Positions 41,370 through 50,972 are shown, numbered from the stretch's first letter. The stretch: DNA of 64,000 nt from Telmatospirillum sp. J64-1 (GCF_006980715.1 NZ_SBHN01000003.1:62001-126000); one strand, 5' to 3'. The notes: generated by a model from the letters alone, not told the origin. Made by a program: numbers and translations.

Positions 41370-43418
41370 TCACCCCCACAAGGTTAATGTCGACAAGGAT
41401 TTGTCTGCCTCATCGCGCGTGCCGATCACAATGAAGCGGCGCCCATCATCCAACCCGAAGCGGGAATAGCGCACGTTCACCACTTGGCCCAGATCCAGCG
41501 TGTAACCCAAGGCCCTGGTTGTGACTGACAAGGTAGTCCGGCGCGGCCCGAACAGCTTCAAAATGCGTTCTGCCTCGTCCCGGGCGGCCGCTTCATCCGC
41601 GAACAGGCTGGCAATCGGTTCAGGGTCGAGAGCCCCAAGGCTGCGCAGACTGACATCCGGATTGGCCGCCGTGACCATGCGCCCATCCTCGGCATAAGTC
41701 TGCCGCAGCGCCGCGTCCACCGTATCGGGCACATCCGATTGTGGTGACCAGTTGCGCCGGTAAAGGATGCGCTGGCGCCAGATCGGCGGCTGACTGGGAG
41801 GAATCACGTCAATATCCAGGATGCTTGTCTCATCCAGATCGAAATCCGCCGGTGCTCCCGCAGGATCCTCCAACCGGCCGCAACGGATTAGCCCATCCCG
41901 CGTCGTCCCCCACCAGGCGCCAACCCCCTGCATAAGATCATCAAGCACCTGATCCGCAGTGCTGACATCGCCGGCGGGGCTGAAATATCCCGCAGCCCCT
42001 GACGGCAGATCCGCGAAAGAATCCTCATCAATCGCTTCAGGGGACACACCCTGCGCCGCCCTCAGGAAGCGCAGAGCAATATCGCCGATGGCGGCGCTGT
42101 ATCCATCATCCGCGTCCCCGCGCACATCCGCCGTGATAACCCCCTCATGGCTTCCTCCCAGACGGATCAGACCCAACGCCTTACAGGTCGCGTAATGCCC
42201 CTTTGGCACGTTTGCGGCAAGCAGAGCGGCATGGTCCGGATAGTCCGAATCGCCCGCCAGGGGCACCCCCCTGTCCCGTACAGCATCCACGGCCTCGATA
42301 CGGCGCCAATGGACCTGCCAGATTTCGTGCAACGGATCGACCAGGACCGCCGGAACATTGAAGCATCGCCCCCAGCAAGCCGGCTTGGTCTTGTCCTTCA
42401 GATCCTCGCCACCTTCGAGCCCGCCGGTACCCGCATAGGTAACCTGCTGAGCCGCGGCAATGTTCAGGTCAAGGGCAAGGTCGCGCAACTCGATCCGCAC
42501 GCGGTCGCGCGCGGCATACCATTCCACCGCCTTGCCCCGGGCCAGCAGCCCCATATCCCTATAAACCGCGTCGCGGCGGCCAAGAAATACCCGGATCTCG
42601 CGGCCGTCGACCGACAGGTTCCGCACTGCCCCGTCCAGGCCGCCATCCCCGTTATCCAGCTCGACCATCCCGAATTGCACGGTTTGCCGGGCTGATCCAT
42701 AAAGCGGAATAGTCCTCTCCATCACCATCGGCACCACCGCCCTGGCTTCATAGTCGGCATTCGGCCGATCAGGGTCCGTCGGGTCGCCAATCCAGCCCAT
42801 ATCCGACCAGGTCAACATGGTTGTGCCGTCGAGGCTCTCTTCCATTTCCGACAGCGCCGAAATCGGGCTGCCGGAAATCGCGGATGCGCCGTCATCGGAT
42901 GCGCGCGAGGACGGATCCCCCTGAAAAGCCTCCAGCTCGACCAGATAAACGGCCCCTGGAGCGCCCTCGATGCAGTAGCGCTGCCAGGCATTCCAGGGCG
43001 AATAGACGACATAGGGCGACCCAAAGACCACCGTGGTCGGAATACCGGCGGCAGAAATGATTTGGGTAAGTTGGGGCGCACCGACGGCGGACCCGGCATT
43101 GATCCCGACGGCATGGATACGCTGAACAAGGTTGGGATAGCCCAGTTCGGCTGCGCTGGGAATCCCTGCTGCGGAAACGATCTGCACCAGTGCAGACGCG
43201 CCGCCGACCACCGAAACCGGGGCAAGCCCGGCACCCGTGACCACATAAGCAGGATTCGCCGCGCCAATGACCACGGTAGACGCGATTCCGCTTGCTTCGA
43301 TCACCCATTCCTGAACCAGGGAAGGCGAGCCAACAGCCGAGGCCGGCACAATAGAAGGCGGGAAGGCCAAGCTTTCGAGATCACAAATCGCGCTGCCGGA
43401 AAGGATATCGAAGGGCAT
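41370..43418 (-). CDS. Large tail tip/host-interaction protein with N-terminal repeats
   Basis: 682 residues. Residues 20-140 form about five and a half degenerate repeats of 20-22 residues built on G(I/L)-x(5-6)-VG-x(5)-VQ (for example SAAGIPSAAELGYPNLVQ, ISAAGIPTTVVFGSPYVV). The remainder (about 190-682) is a tail domain with GMVELDNGDGGLDGAVRNLSVDGREIRVFLGRRD, DDLMQGVGAWWGTTRDGLIRCGRL and a C-terminal GQVVNVRYSRFGLDDGRRFIVIGT, resembling tail-hub proteins. It is placed after the small structural protein gene and before the tip gene. Probably the tip or spike of the tail. Confidence 0.62.
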   Translation of the reverse strand: MPFDILSGSAICDLESLAFPPSIVPASAVGSPSLVQEWVIEASGIASTVVIGAANPAYVVTGAGLAPVSVVGGASALVQIVSAAGIPSAAELGYPNLVQRIHAVGINAGSAVGAPQLTQIISAAGIPTTVVFGSPYVVYSPWNAWQRYCIEGAPGAVYLVELEAFQGDPSSRASDDGASAISGSPISALSEMEESLDGTTMLTWSDMGWIGDPTDPDRPNADYEARAVVPMVMERTIPLYGSARQTVQFGMVELDNGDGGLDGAVRNLSVDGREIRVFLGRRDAVYRDMGLLARGKAVEWYAARDRVRIELRDLALDLNIAAAQQVTYAGTGGLEGGEDLKDKTKPACWGRCFNVPAVLVDPLHEIWQVHWRRIEAVDAVRDRGVPLAGDSDYPDHAALLAANVPKGHYATCKALGLIRLGGSHEGVITADVRGDADDGYSAAIGDIALRFLRAAQGVSPEAIDEDSFADLPSGAAGYFSPAGDVSTADQVLDDLMQGVGAWWGTTRDGLIRCGRLEDPAGAPADFDLDETSILDIDVIPPSQPPIWRQRILYRRNWSPQSDVPDTVDAALRQTYAEDGRMVTAANPDVSLRSLGALDPEPIASLFADEAAARDEAERILKLFGPRRTTLSVTTRALGYTLDLGQVVNVRYSRFGLDDGRRFIVIGTRDEADKSLSTLTLWG

Positions 43419-43439
43419 TCCCGCCTCTCCCCATCAAGC

Positions 43440-43844
43440 CTAGAGGGCAAAAATCTTGTTCACGCCGGTATCCCAGGTCAGCAGGACATCACCCCCATTG
43501 GGAGTGATGGGCAGGCCTTTGGGAACCGTGTCAATGAAGGCGATCAACGGGCTAGTGGCAGGATTGCCAGTATCCTTATAAATCACCAGAGCATTCACCA
43601 CAGCACCGGTCACGGATGTGAAGGTTGGATTTGCGGCGTTGAAAATGCCGTTTGTGACAGACTTGCTCGACAGCGCAACCGGAGTTCCGACCACGGCAGC
43701 CGAAACAGACGAATAGTATTGATGGCTTGCGATGTATGTATAAGCGGCCCCGTTAACCAGAGCGACACGGATGTTATCGCTCAACAGGTTGATGCTACCG
43801 GATAGAAATGCCTCTTTGCCCTTTGGATACAATACATTTGCCAT
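43440..43844 (-). CDS. Small phage tail protein
   Basis: 134 residues from the ATG at 43844 (MANVLYPKGKEAFLSGSINL). Beta-rich (DNIRVALVNGAAYTYIASHQYYSS, NALVIYKDTGNPATSPLIAFID). Such proteins occur near tape measure genes in several siphophage lineages and appear structural. A GTG 6 nt upstream would overlap the tape measure stop, so translational coupling is likely either way. Confidence 0.62.
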   Translation of the reverse strand: MANVLYPKGKEAFLSGSINLLSDNIRVALVNGAAYTYIASHQYYSSVSAAVVGTPVALSSKSVTNGIFNAANPTFTSVTGAVVNALVIYKDTGNPATSPLIAFIDTVPKGLPITPNGGDVLLTWDTGVNKIFAL

Positions 43845-43846
43845 TC

Positions 43847-46800
43847 TCACGCCCTTCCTGCAATTCGCTGGCGCTGCCCGGCCAGCTGCTGTTCACGCCT
43901 CATATCCACGATCTCGCGGCGGAGATTCACAAGCTCCGCGACCACGGCGGCGTTGCTGTCCCAAATCGCCCGCACAACCGCGCTGTTGTCGGTCATGGCC
44001 GCCGATTGCGCGGCCGTGAACACTCGTTCCCCGCCCCGGAAGCTCACCAGTTCCGGACCCCGCTCGCCGACCCAGGCAAGGCCCGGCGCCGCCGACAGGG
44101 TACCCACGGCATAGCCGGGCAGCGACCCCAGAAGGGATTCCATCTGCGAACGGATGAACTGTTCCAATCCGGCAAAGGTAACGCTGGAGCTGTAGCCTTC
44201 ACGGCCCAGGCGCAGCAGTGTGTCCGCCAACTGGGGCAAGCTGCCCAGAGCGGCAGCATCTCCGGCCCTGGCGGCGGAAACGGCTTGATCGAATTGCCGC
44301 TGGGCCTCCTCGATCTTTTCGGAAAGAGTGAGTGAGGAAAGATCTCCCAGCAGCTGACGGTCCAGCCAGTCCTTCAGGCCCTGGGCCTGCTGCTGAATCA
44401 TCTTTCCCTGCTGCTCCAGCAACTTCTGCCGCTCCAGCCCGTTCAGGCGCTCCACCTCCACCAGATCGGCCCCTAGCGCCTCGGCCTCCCGAAGCCGCAG
44501 CGCCTGCGCCTCCTCCAGTTGGCGCAGTTGCAAGGCAATCGGATCGGTCAGCGCAAGGATCTGGTCGGCAATCGAGGTGTTGAAGCCGTCGCGCAAGGCC
44601 GCCAGGGCCTTGGCCTGGGCTTCGGCCAAGTCGGCTTCCGACACAGCTGCCCCGGTGGCTTCGGCCACCTCGCGCAAGCCATCAATCTGCCCTTGAAGGG
44701 CGGCGATGGCCTTTTCGGCTTCGGTCAAAACCTCTGTATCCGAGATCTGTCCGAGCCAGCTTTCGAATTTCCCGTTCAGCGCCTCCATATATTCGGCGGA
44801 CAGCCCCAGGTCCTTGGCCCTCTGCTGCTCTTCCAGCAGTTGCGCCTTCATGCTGGTGATCGAGGCCTTGGCCTGGCGCTCGATACCGGACAGGGTATCC
44901 CGCAGATCGTTCAGCCCTACGATTGTTTCCGCAAGCCCCTGGGCGAACAGCACATCCGAAGCCAGGGCCTCCAGATCTTGGGCCTTGGAGTTGGCCAGCG
45001 CCTTGGCCACAAGCGGGTCGTCGGAACTGAACCCACCTTTGGAGATGGCGCCGTTGATCGCGCCCATCAGGGCGTCTTCAGCCGTTTCATACTGCTTCCC
45101 GCCAGTGTAATATTCTTTATACCTGCCCACATAAGTGAAGCTCGTCGCAGCTTGTTCAGTCAGCGTCAGCCCAAGGCTGTCGCTGACTTTGTTCAGAGCT
45201 TCGATATAAGCCTCGGACAGGGCATCGGTGACAGCCCGGACACCACCGCCGTTTTTCTGGATATTATGCCCCGTAATGGAGAGCGGGCCGTCTTCGCTCA
45301 GACCTACAAGCGTTGTGGCCGCAGTGTGTTTCGGCCCCTTCTTGCCGAATAGACCGCCCAGAGCGGTGCCCAGAAAAGCCCCGGCAATCGCCCCGATCGG
45401 CCCCAGAACGCTGCCCGACATGCCCAAGGTGCCCGCCAGCGAGGTTCCCGCGATGGCGCCGCCGACCGAACCCAAGCCGCCGGTGGCCATGTTGACCAGC
45501 TGATTACTGTGCCCCAGCCCCAGCAGATTGGCGCCCAGGCCGCCCACGATGCCCCAAGGGGTATAGGACAGGCCCGTGGCGACGTTGACACCGGCATTGG
45601 TCAGATAGCCCCCGGATGAAAGCCCAAGGCCCTGGCCCAGGCCCGACAAGGCTGCCGACTGGCCCAGGTCGAACATCATCGCCGATTGCATGCCTCCGGC
45701 GAGCGAGGACCCCAGCGAGGTCAAACTGCCGATGCCGCCGGAACCACCTCCGACCGCCATACCCGGGCCGCCGCCGACGATCTGGCCGCCCACCGCCTGC
45801 ATCCCGCCGCCCATGGTTCCGGCCATGACCGGGGCGATAACAGGCCGGATGATGGCTTCTGCGGCAATCTGGGCGAAGGTCCGCCGCATGATGCCCAGGA
45901 TGTCATCGGCCAGCGACGCCCATCCCCGGCGCTGGCCGGAGAAAAAGTCATCAAAGATCTTGGCGCCGTAATCGACCACCTCATCCGTGGCACGATTGGA
46001 TTGGCGGATGCGCTCCTCTTCCAACTGCCTTCGAGCGTTGCGCAACTCCTCATCGGTTTTCTTGCGCTGCTCATGGGCACGGTTGCCCTGGTGGATCGCC
46101 CGTACCTGGCCCTCGTAAACCTCAAGCCAGGCTTCCGCATTCTCGACGCCGGCCTTTTCCAGTTTCCCCCGGATGTCCAGCAATTGCAGATGCACTTCCA
46201 GTTCGCCGGTCGTGTCGCCGTAATAGCGGTTCTGCAGCTCCAGCTTTTCGAGTTCTGCATCCAGGCTTTCGGTAATGCCCTGGATGGTACTGGCGCGATG
46301 CGCCTGGATCCGCTGAGCCTCGGCCTCGGCCCGCGCCTGCTCCTGGGCGGCCTTTTTCGCCGCTTCCTCGGCAGCACGCCTTTCCGCTTCGAGCCGCTTT
46401 TCTTCGGCTATCCGGCGCTGGACCTCCTCACCGGCACGTCGGGCCGCTTCTTCGGCTTGGTTGCGCGCCCCAACGATCCCCAACAGTTCCTCGCGCAGCC
46501 CTTCGGCCTCTTTCCGTGCGGCGCGATAAGCCATTTCGGCTTGCTGGGTCCATTGGCTTTCAGTGCCCCATTTCGAGCGCACGGTCTCAAGGCGACGCAA
46601 CTGCTCTTCCGCTGCCCGGTCAGCAGCCTCCAAGCGAGCTGCGATATCCTTTTCCTGACTGACGAACAGTAGCGCATCAAGCTGCTGCACCCCCAAGGCT
46701 AGAGCGTTGACAACATCAGCCAGCCTCTGGACAGAACCAGCATCGCCTATCTTCTGATAAAACTCTTCGATACTCTGCCCCAAGGTGTCGAATGCCCCGG

Positions 46801-47641
46801 ACAGGCCTTTACCCGCCGCCGCCCCGGTACCTCCGACCTGCCCCTCGACGGCTTCGAGGATCAACTTCTGCGCCTCAAGAACGCGCCCGGATTCCTCCAG
46901 GGACTGGATCATTTCCTTCTGCTGGGCAGTAAAGGAAACCCCGGATTCGGACAAGGCAGACAACCCCCTTGTCGGATTTTCCAACGCCTTGCCGAGCTGC
47001 ACCGCATTACTTTCCAGCGTCCCGAATCCAGCAGCAGCAAGATCCTGGGCCGCCTCTAAGGTACGGCGGAACACATCCGCGCCGACGCTCCGGAAAGTCA
47101 TCAATCGCTGCGCAGCGGCTTCCACGCCTTGCGTACTGGCCAGCGTACCCAGCGCGATTTCACGCGACATCTGGCGGATGCTTTCCGCCGTATGGCCAGA
47201 GGCATAGCCGGTCGCCCGCAGGATGGCCTCGGTCTTTAGCCCTGCCTGTTCAAATTGCTCGGCAACCGACACCCCTTTGGACAACGCCGCCATCACCCCA
47301 CCGATAACGGCAGCAGCCCCCACCCCTGCGGGTCCGAGAGCGACAAGCCCCGACCCGACCGCACCCAAACTCCCCGCCATGGATTTCAGCGATCCCGTGA
47401 CCTCATCCGAAGCTTGGCGCAGGGCCTTCATGGCGGGGGTTGCCTCGCGCCCCATCTGGTTGATCCGCTTGCCGGCACGATCTGCCGCCCGTTCCGCCGT
47501 GGTCAGCGCATTGGCAAAGCGCGGCGAGGCATCGCGAACCAAAGCGAAGGCCTTCTCCCCATCCTGCCCCAGCGCCGTCAACGCTTTGCGAAGCTCTTCA
47601 ACACCCTCGGAATCAAGGCGGAACGTGAATTTCCGGGACAT
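43847..47641 (-). CDS. Tail tape measure protein
   Basis: 1264 residues, the longest gene of the element. The N-terminus is mixed alpha-helical, then a long coiled-coil region (about 390-560, many Glu/Ala/Arg, e.g. AEEAAKKAAQEQARAEAEAQRI), a hydrophobic Gly-rich section with several membrane-like helices (about 640-790: GGIGSLTSLGSSLAGGMQSAMM, VLGPIGAIAGAFLGTALGGLF) and a helical C-terminal part. This is the tape measure layout, setting tail length and assisting DNA entry. It follows the chaperone genes as in lambda, with the DUF6441 gene between. Confidence 0.92.
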   Translation of the reverse strand: MSRKFTFRLDSEGVEELRKALTALGQDGEKAFALVRDASPRFANALTTAERAADRAGKRINQMGREATPAMKALRQASDEVTGSLKSMAGSLGAVGSGLVALGPAGVGAAAVIGGVMAALSKGVSVAEQFEQAGLKTEAILRATGYASGHTAESIRQMSREIALGTLASTQGVEAAAQRLMTFRSVGADVFRRTLEAAQDLAAAGFGTLESNAVQLGKALENPTRGLSALSESGVSFTAQQKEMIQSLEESGRVLEAQKLILEAVEGQVGGTGAAAGKGLSGAFDTLGQSIEEFYQKIGDAGSVQRLADVVNALALGVQQLDALLFVSQEKDIAARLEAADRAAEEQLRRLETVRSKWGTESQWTQQAEMAYRAARKEAEGLREELLGIVGARNQAEEAARRAGEEVQRRIAEEKRLEAERRAAEEAAKKAAQEQARAEAEAQRIQAHRASTIQGITESLDAELEKLELQNRYYGDTTGELEVHLQLLDIRGKLEKAGVENAEAWLEVYEGQVRAIHQGNRAHEQRKKTDEELRNARRQLEEERIRQSNRATDEVVDYGAKIFDDFFSGQRRGWASLADDILGIMRRTFAQIAAEAIIRPVIAPVMAGTMGGGMQAVGGQIVGGGPGMAVGGGSGGIGSLTSLGSSLAGGMQSAMMFDLGQSAALSGLGQGLGLSSGGYLTNAGVNVATGLSYTPWGIVGGLGANLLGLGHSNQLVNMATGGLGSVGGAIAGTSLAGTLGMSGSVLGPIGAIAGAFLGTALGGLFGKKGPKHTAATTLVGLSEDGPLSITGHNIQKNGGGVRAVTDALSEAYIEALNKVSDSLGLTLTEQAATSFTYVGRYKEYYTGGKQYETAEDALMGAINGAISKGGFSSDDPLVAKALANSKAQDLEALASDVLFAQGLAETIVGLNDLRDTLSGIERQAKASITSMKAQLLEEQQRAKDLGLSAEYMEALNGKFESWLGQISDTEVLTEAEKAIAALQGQIDGLREVAEATGAAVSEADLAEAQAKALAALRDGFNTSIADQILALTDPIALQLRQLEEAQALRLREAEALGADLVEVERLNGLERQKLLEQQGKMIQQQAQGLKDWLDRQLLGDLSSLTLSEKIEEAQRQFDQAVSAARAGDAAALGSLPQLADTLLRLGREGYSSSVTFAGLEQFIRSQMESLLGSLPGYAVGTLSAAPGLAWVGERGPELVSFRGGERVFTAAQSAAMTDNSAVVRAIWDSNAAVVAELVNLRREIVDMRREQQLAGQRQRIAGRA

Positions 47642-47658
47642 ACAGGCCTCCAGGAATC

Positions 47659-47686
47659 AAAAAGGGCAGCTCTGAAGGGCTGCCCT
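47659..47686 (-). terminator. Intrinsic terminator upstream of the tape measure gene
   Basis: Minus strand: AGGGCAGC, 8-nt loop, GCTGCCCT, then TTTTTGATT. It ends about 18 nt before the tape measure start codon and lies within the late gene block. Confidence 0.8.
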
Positions 47687-47775
47687 CGCAAGAAAGGTGG
47701 CGTAACGATTATTGACAGAGAGAGAAGACGATCTGAGGATTGCCGCTCTCGGTTGTTCCAGGCTTAGGAGGCGAT

Positions 47776-48129
47776 GTGGAACCTCTTCTTTTTCTCCTTA
47801 TGGCACTGGCATTAGGGCTGATCATCTATTTCATCCCCACTGTCATCGCCATCGAGCGCAAACACCCTTCCTGGGGGTCTGTTATCGCTGTAAACATTTT
47901 CCTAGGCTGGACCCTTTTGGGATGGGTCGCCGCCCTGGCTTGGTCACTGACCGGAATTTCTCGACCTGCCACGACGCCGGGACAGGCACCTGCCCAACCC
48001 ACTCATCAGGTTGCCCGAACAGAGGAAAAGACCTGCCCCCGCTGTGCCGAAACCGTCAAAGCCGCGGCAAAAGTTTGCCGCTTCTGTGGGCATGAATTCG
48101 AGGCCAAGCAACCGCCGGGCGCCGCCTAA
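47776..48129 (+). CDS. Superinfection immunity-like membrane protein with zinc ribbon
   Basis: 117 residues from a GTG at 47776 after TTAGGAGGCGAT. Two membrane helices with the motif IIYFIPTVIAIERKHPSWGSVIAVNIFLGWTLLGWVAALAWSL, the pattern of the Imm_superinfect family, of which T4 Imm blocks DNA injection by incoming phage. The C-terminus adds a zinc ribbon (CPRCAETVKAAAKVCRFCGHEF). It is encoded on the plus strand, against the late operon, and its end overlaps that of the DUF6441 gene by 4 nt. This is a typical moron layout. Confidence 0.82.
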   Translation: MEPLLFLLMALALGLIIYFIPTVIAIERKHPSWGSVIAVNIFLGWTLLGWVAALAWSLTGISRPATTPGQAPAQPTHQVARTEEKTCPRCAETVKAAAKVCRFCGHEFEAKQPPGAA

Positions 48130-48827
48130 TCCTCCTTCGGCAAGGCTCGCTCGATCAGGGCGGGCATTCGCTCCGCCCAGCGCCGCATTGTTGCATCCAC
48201 GTCCATCGCCCTTTTCATCCGCACCTGGGGGACCAGGATGAACATCGGCACGGCTCCGGCCTCCAGGATGGCGGCAGTCCGCTTGCGCCGTCCACTGCCG
48301 ACCAGATACCGGCCGCCAGCAAAAGCCAAGCTTTGCACTTTGCCCCGGCGCATCTCCTGGGCGTGGGTGACGCGCAGGAACCACACCAACGTGCCGTTGG
48401 TGCCGGGCCGCACGAAGGTCATTTTCCGCATTTCCGACATCTGCTGGGGCGTGATCAAAGGCCCCGTCCGGCTCCGGCGCCGCCCACCGGCTTTGTTGTA
48501 GCCGGTGGGAATCGCCAGATACCGCCCCTGACCGCTGATCCTCACGCCCTCGGAGATCGAACTCAAGATATCGTCGGCGCTTTCGCCGCGCGCGAAGATC
48601 GTGCCCGAGGCCCGAAAAGAGGCCTTGCCCCTCTTGGGATAAGCCTCCGCGCCGATCATGTTGGCAACGGTATCGGCAAATCCCGCCCTCAGAACCTGCT
48701 GTCGCAGATCCAGCTGCATGCCCTTCACCGCCGCCTCGACGCCCGCCGTCACGGCAACCGCGCCTTCGCGGCCCAGGCTCTCGGCATAAGCCCGGATATC
48801 AGGCGTGCTGGCTCTGATCTTGACCAT
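48126..48827 (-). CDS. DUF6441 phage protein
   Basis: 233 residues. It matches the DUF6441 family of siphophages (visible blocks: QLDLRQQVLRAGFADTVANMIG, YPKRGKASFRASGTIFARG, GRYLAIPTGYNKAGGRRRSRTG, AILEAGAVPMFILVPQVRMKRA). The family occurs between tail tube/chaperone and tape measure genes and is probably a structural or assembly factor. It overlaps the frameshift product gene by 29 nt. Confidence 0.72.
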   Translation of the reverse strand: MVKIRASTPDIRAYAESLGREGAVAVTAGVEAAVKGMQLDLRQQVLRAGFADTVANMIGAEAYPKRGKASFRASGTIFARGESADDILSSISEGVRISGQGRYLAIPTGYNKAGGRRRSRTGPLITPQQMSEMRKMTFVRPGTNGTLVWFLRVTHAQEMRRGKVQSLAFAGGRYLVGSGRRKRTAAILEAGAVPMFILVPQVRMKRAMDVDATMRRWAERMPALIERALPKED

Positions 48828-49787
48828 TCCGCTTTTCCTTCAGCGCCACCTCGGCCGCCGACATGATGCCGAAGGCCTCGATCACACAGGCGGGCTGGTC
48901 GGCCAGTCCACCGGCAAAGGGCAGATGCCCCGGGCCGCCAGCGCCGCCGCGATAAGCCTGATAGAGCTGCAGCAGGATCATATCCTCCTCATCCAGCAGA
49001 TGAAGAGGATGGACCCGCAGCTCCGGCCAGCCGATCTCGGGCAGTTCCCAATGATCGCCCTCCAGGGGCGATTCCGGCGTTGCCGCCTCTTCTCCCTCGA
49101 AATCCCGCCGCCGGATCAGGTAACCGACGGCGAGACGGAGTTTTTTGCTTCGGTATCCGACACGCGAAGCATTTCCTGGACCTTGGCGCCGATCTGAAGC
49201 AGATGCATCTCCGGGATCCGCGCCAGCAAATCATCGGGCACGCCGGTTCGGCCTCGCCGGAATTCAGCCGGGCCGTTTTCCCAGCCATCCAGCAGCAAGC
49301 GGGCCGCCTCGATGGAATAGATGCCGTTATACGCCTCGTTATCGGCCCGCATCTCGGCATAGGGCCGGTAAGCCTGCTCGATCATGTTAGACAGAGGCAA
49401 CAATTCGGCTTCAGCCCGGCTCAACGCTGCCAGCGCCTCGACGAAAGCAGCCCGCCCATCCTCGCTCTGGTCCTTCGCCGTTTCCCAGACCACGCGCAGG
49501 GCCTCCTCATCGGCATCGATCAAGGCCAGCAGGTTCGACTTGGCCGCCGCTTCGCTTTCGTCGCGCGGATCGCCATAGATTTCTTCCATCCCCCGGCGCA
49601 AGGCGGCCAGCATGGCAAGGGGCGGATGCTGCCGCCCGCCGGCAAGGCGCACGGCCCGTTGCAGGGCAGCCCGGTCCGACAGGCCCGGCACGCGCAGCAG
49701 ATAGGTCCGCCGCTCCTGCTCGGGCTTCGCTTCCTCGCCCATCGGCACCAGGGATACAGGCTGTTTGGGATCCAGATACTTCGCCAT
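48799..49787 (-). CDS. Tail assembly chaperone GT frameshift product
   Basis: In phage the G frame is extended by a programmed -1 shift. At 49140-49146 (minus) the slippery heptamer A AAA AAC lies in the G frame (GCA AAA AAC). After a -1 slip the new frame continues KKLRLAVGYLIRRRDFEGEE and on through MILLQLYQAYRGGAGG to the stop at 48799. Without the shift G ends at 49116. The fused product would be about 329 residues. The shape is the same as in lambda G/GT, and the position before the tape measure gene fits. No clear downstream pseudoknot was checked. Confidence 0.82.
49116..49787 (-). CDS. Tail assembly chaperone G
   Basis: 223 residues in the G frame, soluble and helix-rich (MAKYLDPKQPVSLVPMGEEA, LLRVPGLSDRAALQRAVRLAGG). 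It is the short product made when ribosomes do not shift at 49140-49146. It keeps the tape measure protein soluble and recruits the tail tube protein during assembly. The gene follows the tail tube gene by 9 nt. Confidence 0.78.
   Translation of the reverse strand: MAKYLDPKQPVSLVPMGEEAKPEQERRTYLLRVPGLSDRAALQRAVRLAGGRQHPPLAMLAALRRGMEEIYGDPRDESEAAAKSNLLALIDADEEALRVVWETAKDQSEDGRAAFVEALAALSRAEAELLPLSNMIEQAYRPYAEMRADNEAYNGIYSIEAARLLLDGWENGPAEFRRGRTGVPDDLLARIPEMHLLQIGAKVQEMLRVSDTEAKNSVSPSVT
49140..49146 (-). promoter_or_regulatory. Slippery heptamer for -1 frameshifting
   Basis: A AAA AAC read in the G frame on the minus strand, 22 nt before the G stop. It is one of the canonical slippery sequences. 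Confidence 0.82.
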
Positions 49788-49796
49788 CAGGGCACC

Positions 49797-50972
49797 TCAG
49801 AACAGGCAGATGAAGATTTCCGCATCGGCGGCGCGGGATTCGAAGGGCATCTGCTCGGCCGCCTTGCCGCGCACATCGCTTTGCTCGTTGCCGGTATAGC
49901 GGAAGCGTGGATGCCAGATGGAGGATCGCTCGCCGGGGGTCTTGCCCCAGGCCAGCCACAGGCTGCTCGGCTTACCATCCAGCCAGTCGGCGAAAGCATC
50001 GCGCGTGCTGGCCAGCGTCATGGCCGCCGTGATACGGCCCGATGCGGCGCGGTCCATCACCTCGGCGATATCGTAGCCGAACTCCGCCGCCGGATCGTCC
50101 CCCTGGTCGACCGTCGCCCCCAGATCGAAGCTGTATTCGCTCCACTTGAAGGGCCTGTCCCCAAGCCAGCTTGCGGCGCTCATCACGGCCCGGGGCATGC
50201 CCGCGTCATAGTTGGGCGCCCCCGGCTTCGGCACATCATCGGGTTTCGCGGGCAGGATGCCGCGAATCTGGAAGGCCATCTCGACTAGGCTGCGCGGGGC
50301 GCCGGTAAGGCTGAAGGTCCCCGCAGCACCCATCAAGCGGCGCCGGCGGCTTGGCTGGCCGGCGGTGTTGTGGTGCTGCCAAGTATGAATGGTGATGGTT
50401 TCGGTCCCCGCGCTGACCGGGCGATACAACACATTGGCCGGGATCTCGTATTCGGTGGTGGCATCGGGCGTGACCTCCCACGGCGCGTTGACGGTGGCCG
50501 TCTTGCTCGCGCCGTCATAGGCGGCAATCACGCGAATTTGGCCCTGCCCGGCGCCGCCGACCAGCAGGACCGGCATGCCGACATAGATGTCATCCACCTC
50601 CGAGGCGGCAGCGGCCAAGGTGATCGACTTGGCTTCGGCCGCCACCGCCGTGCCGGTGATGGCAGAAGCCGTAATGGTTTCCGAGAAACCGCAAGCACGG
50701 ATCAGCTTGCCATAATCCGGCGGCACGCCGGGCTCGCCCGAACCGCGCAGAAACACGCTGGGCTGAGTCGATCCGCCGCCGCCGCCGGTTTCGCTTTCCG
50801 AACGCGAAAGAGATCCGGTGACATAATCGGTTTCGATACGCTCGAAATCCGCCGTGAACTGGATAGGCGAACGCACCTTCACGGCATCGGCGACCGGATC
50901 GATCTCTTCCTCGATGCCCGATTCCGCCTCGATCTTGGCGGCGAACTGCTGGTTTACGGTACGATAGGACAT
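49797..50972 (-). CDS. Major tail tube protein
   Basis: 391 residues, beta-rich (MSYRTVNQQFAAKIEAESGIEEE, SLSRSESETGGGGGSTQP, TTEYEIPANVLYRPVSAGTET, GAAGTFSLTGAPRSLVEMAFQIRG). The length and position just before the chaperone and after the small tail completion genes fit a long siphophage tail tube protein. It is one of the most highly expressed late genes in related phages. Confidence 0.83.
   Translation of the reverse strand: MSYRTVNQQFAAKIEAESGIEEEIDPVADAVKVRSPIQFTADFERIETDYVTGSLSRSESETGGGGGSTQPSVFLRGSGEPGVPPDYGKLIRACGFSETITASAITGTAVAAEAKSITLAAAASEVDDIYVGMPVLLVGGAGQGQIRVIAAYDGASKTATVNAPWEVTPDATTEYEIPANVLYRPVSAGTETITIHTWQHHNTAGQPSRRRRLMGAAGTFSLTGAPRSLVEMAFQIRGILPAKPDDVPKPGAPNYDAGMPRAVMSAASWLGDRPFKWSEYSFDLGATVDQGDDPAAEFGYDIAEVMDRAASGRITAAMTLASTRDAFADWLDGKPSSLWLAWGKTPGERSSIWHPRFRYTGNEQSDVRGKAAEQMPFESRAADAEIFICLF

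Noticed and set aside
48989-49360. Separate 123-codon ORF inside the chaperone gene
   Set aside because: It is in the wrong frame; the -1 frame that continues the chaperone is the relevant one.
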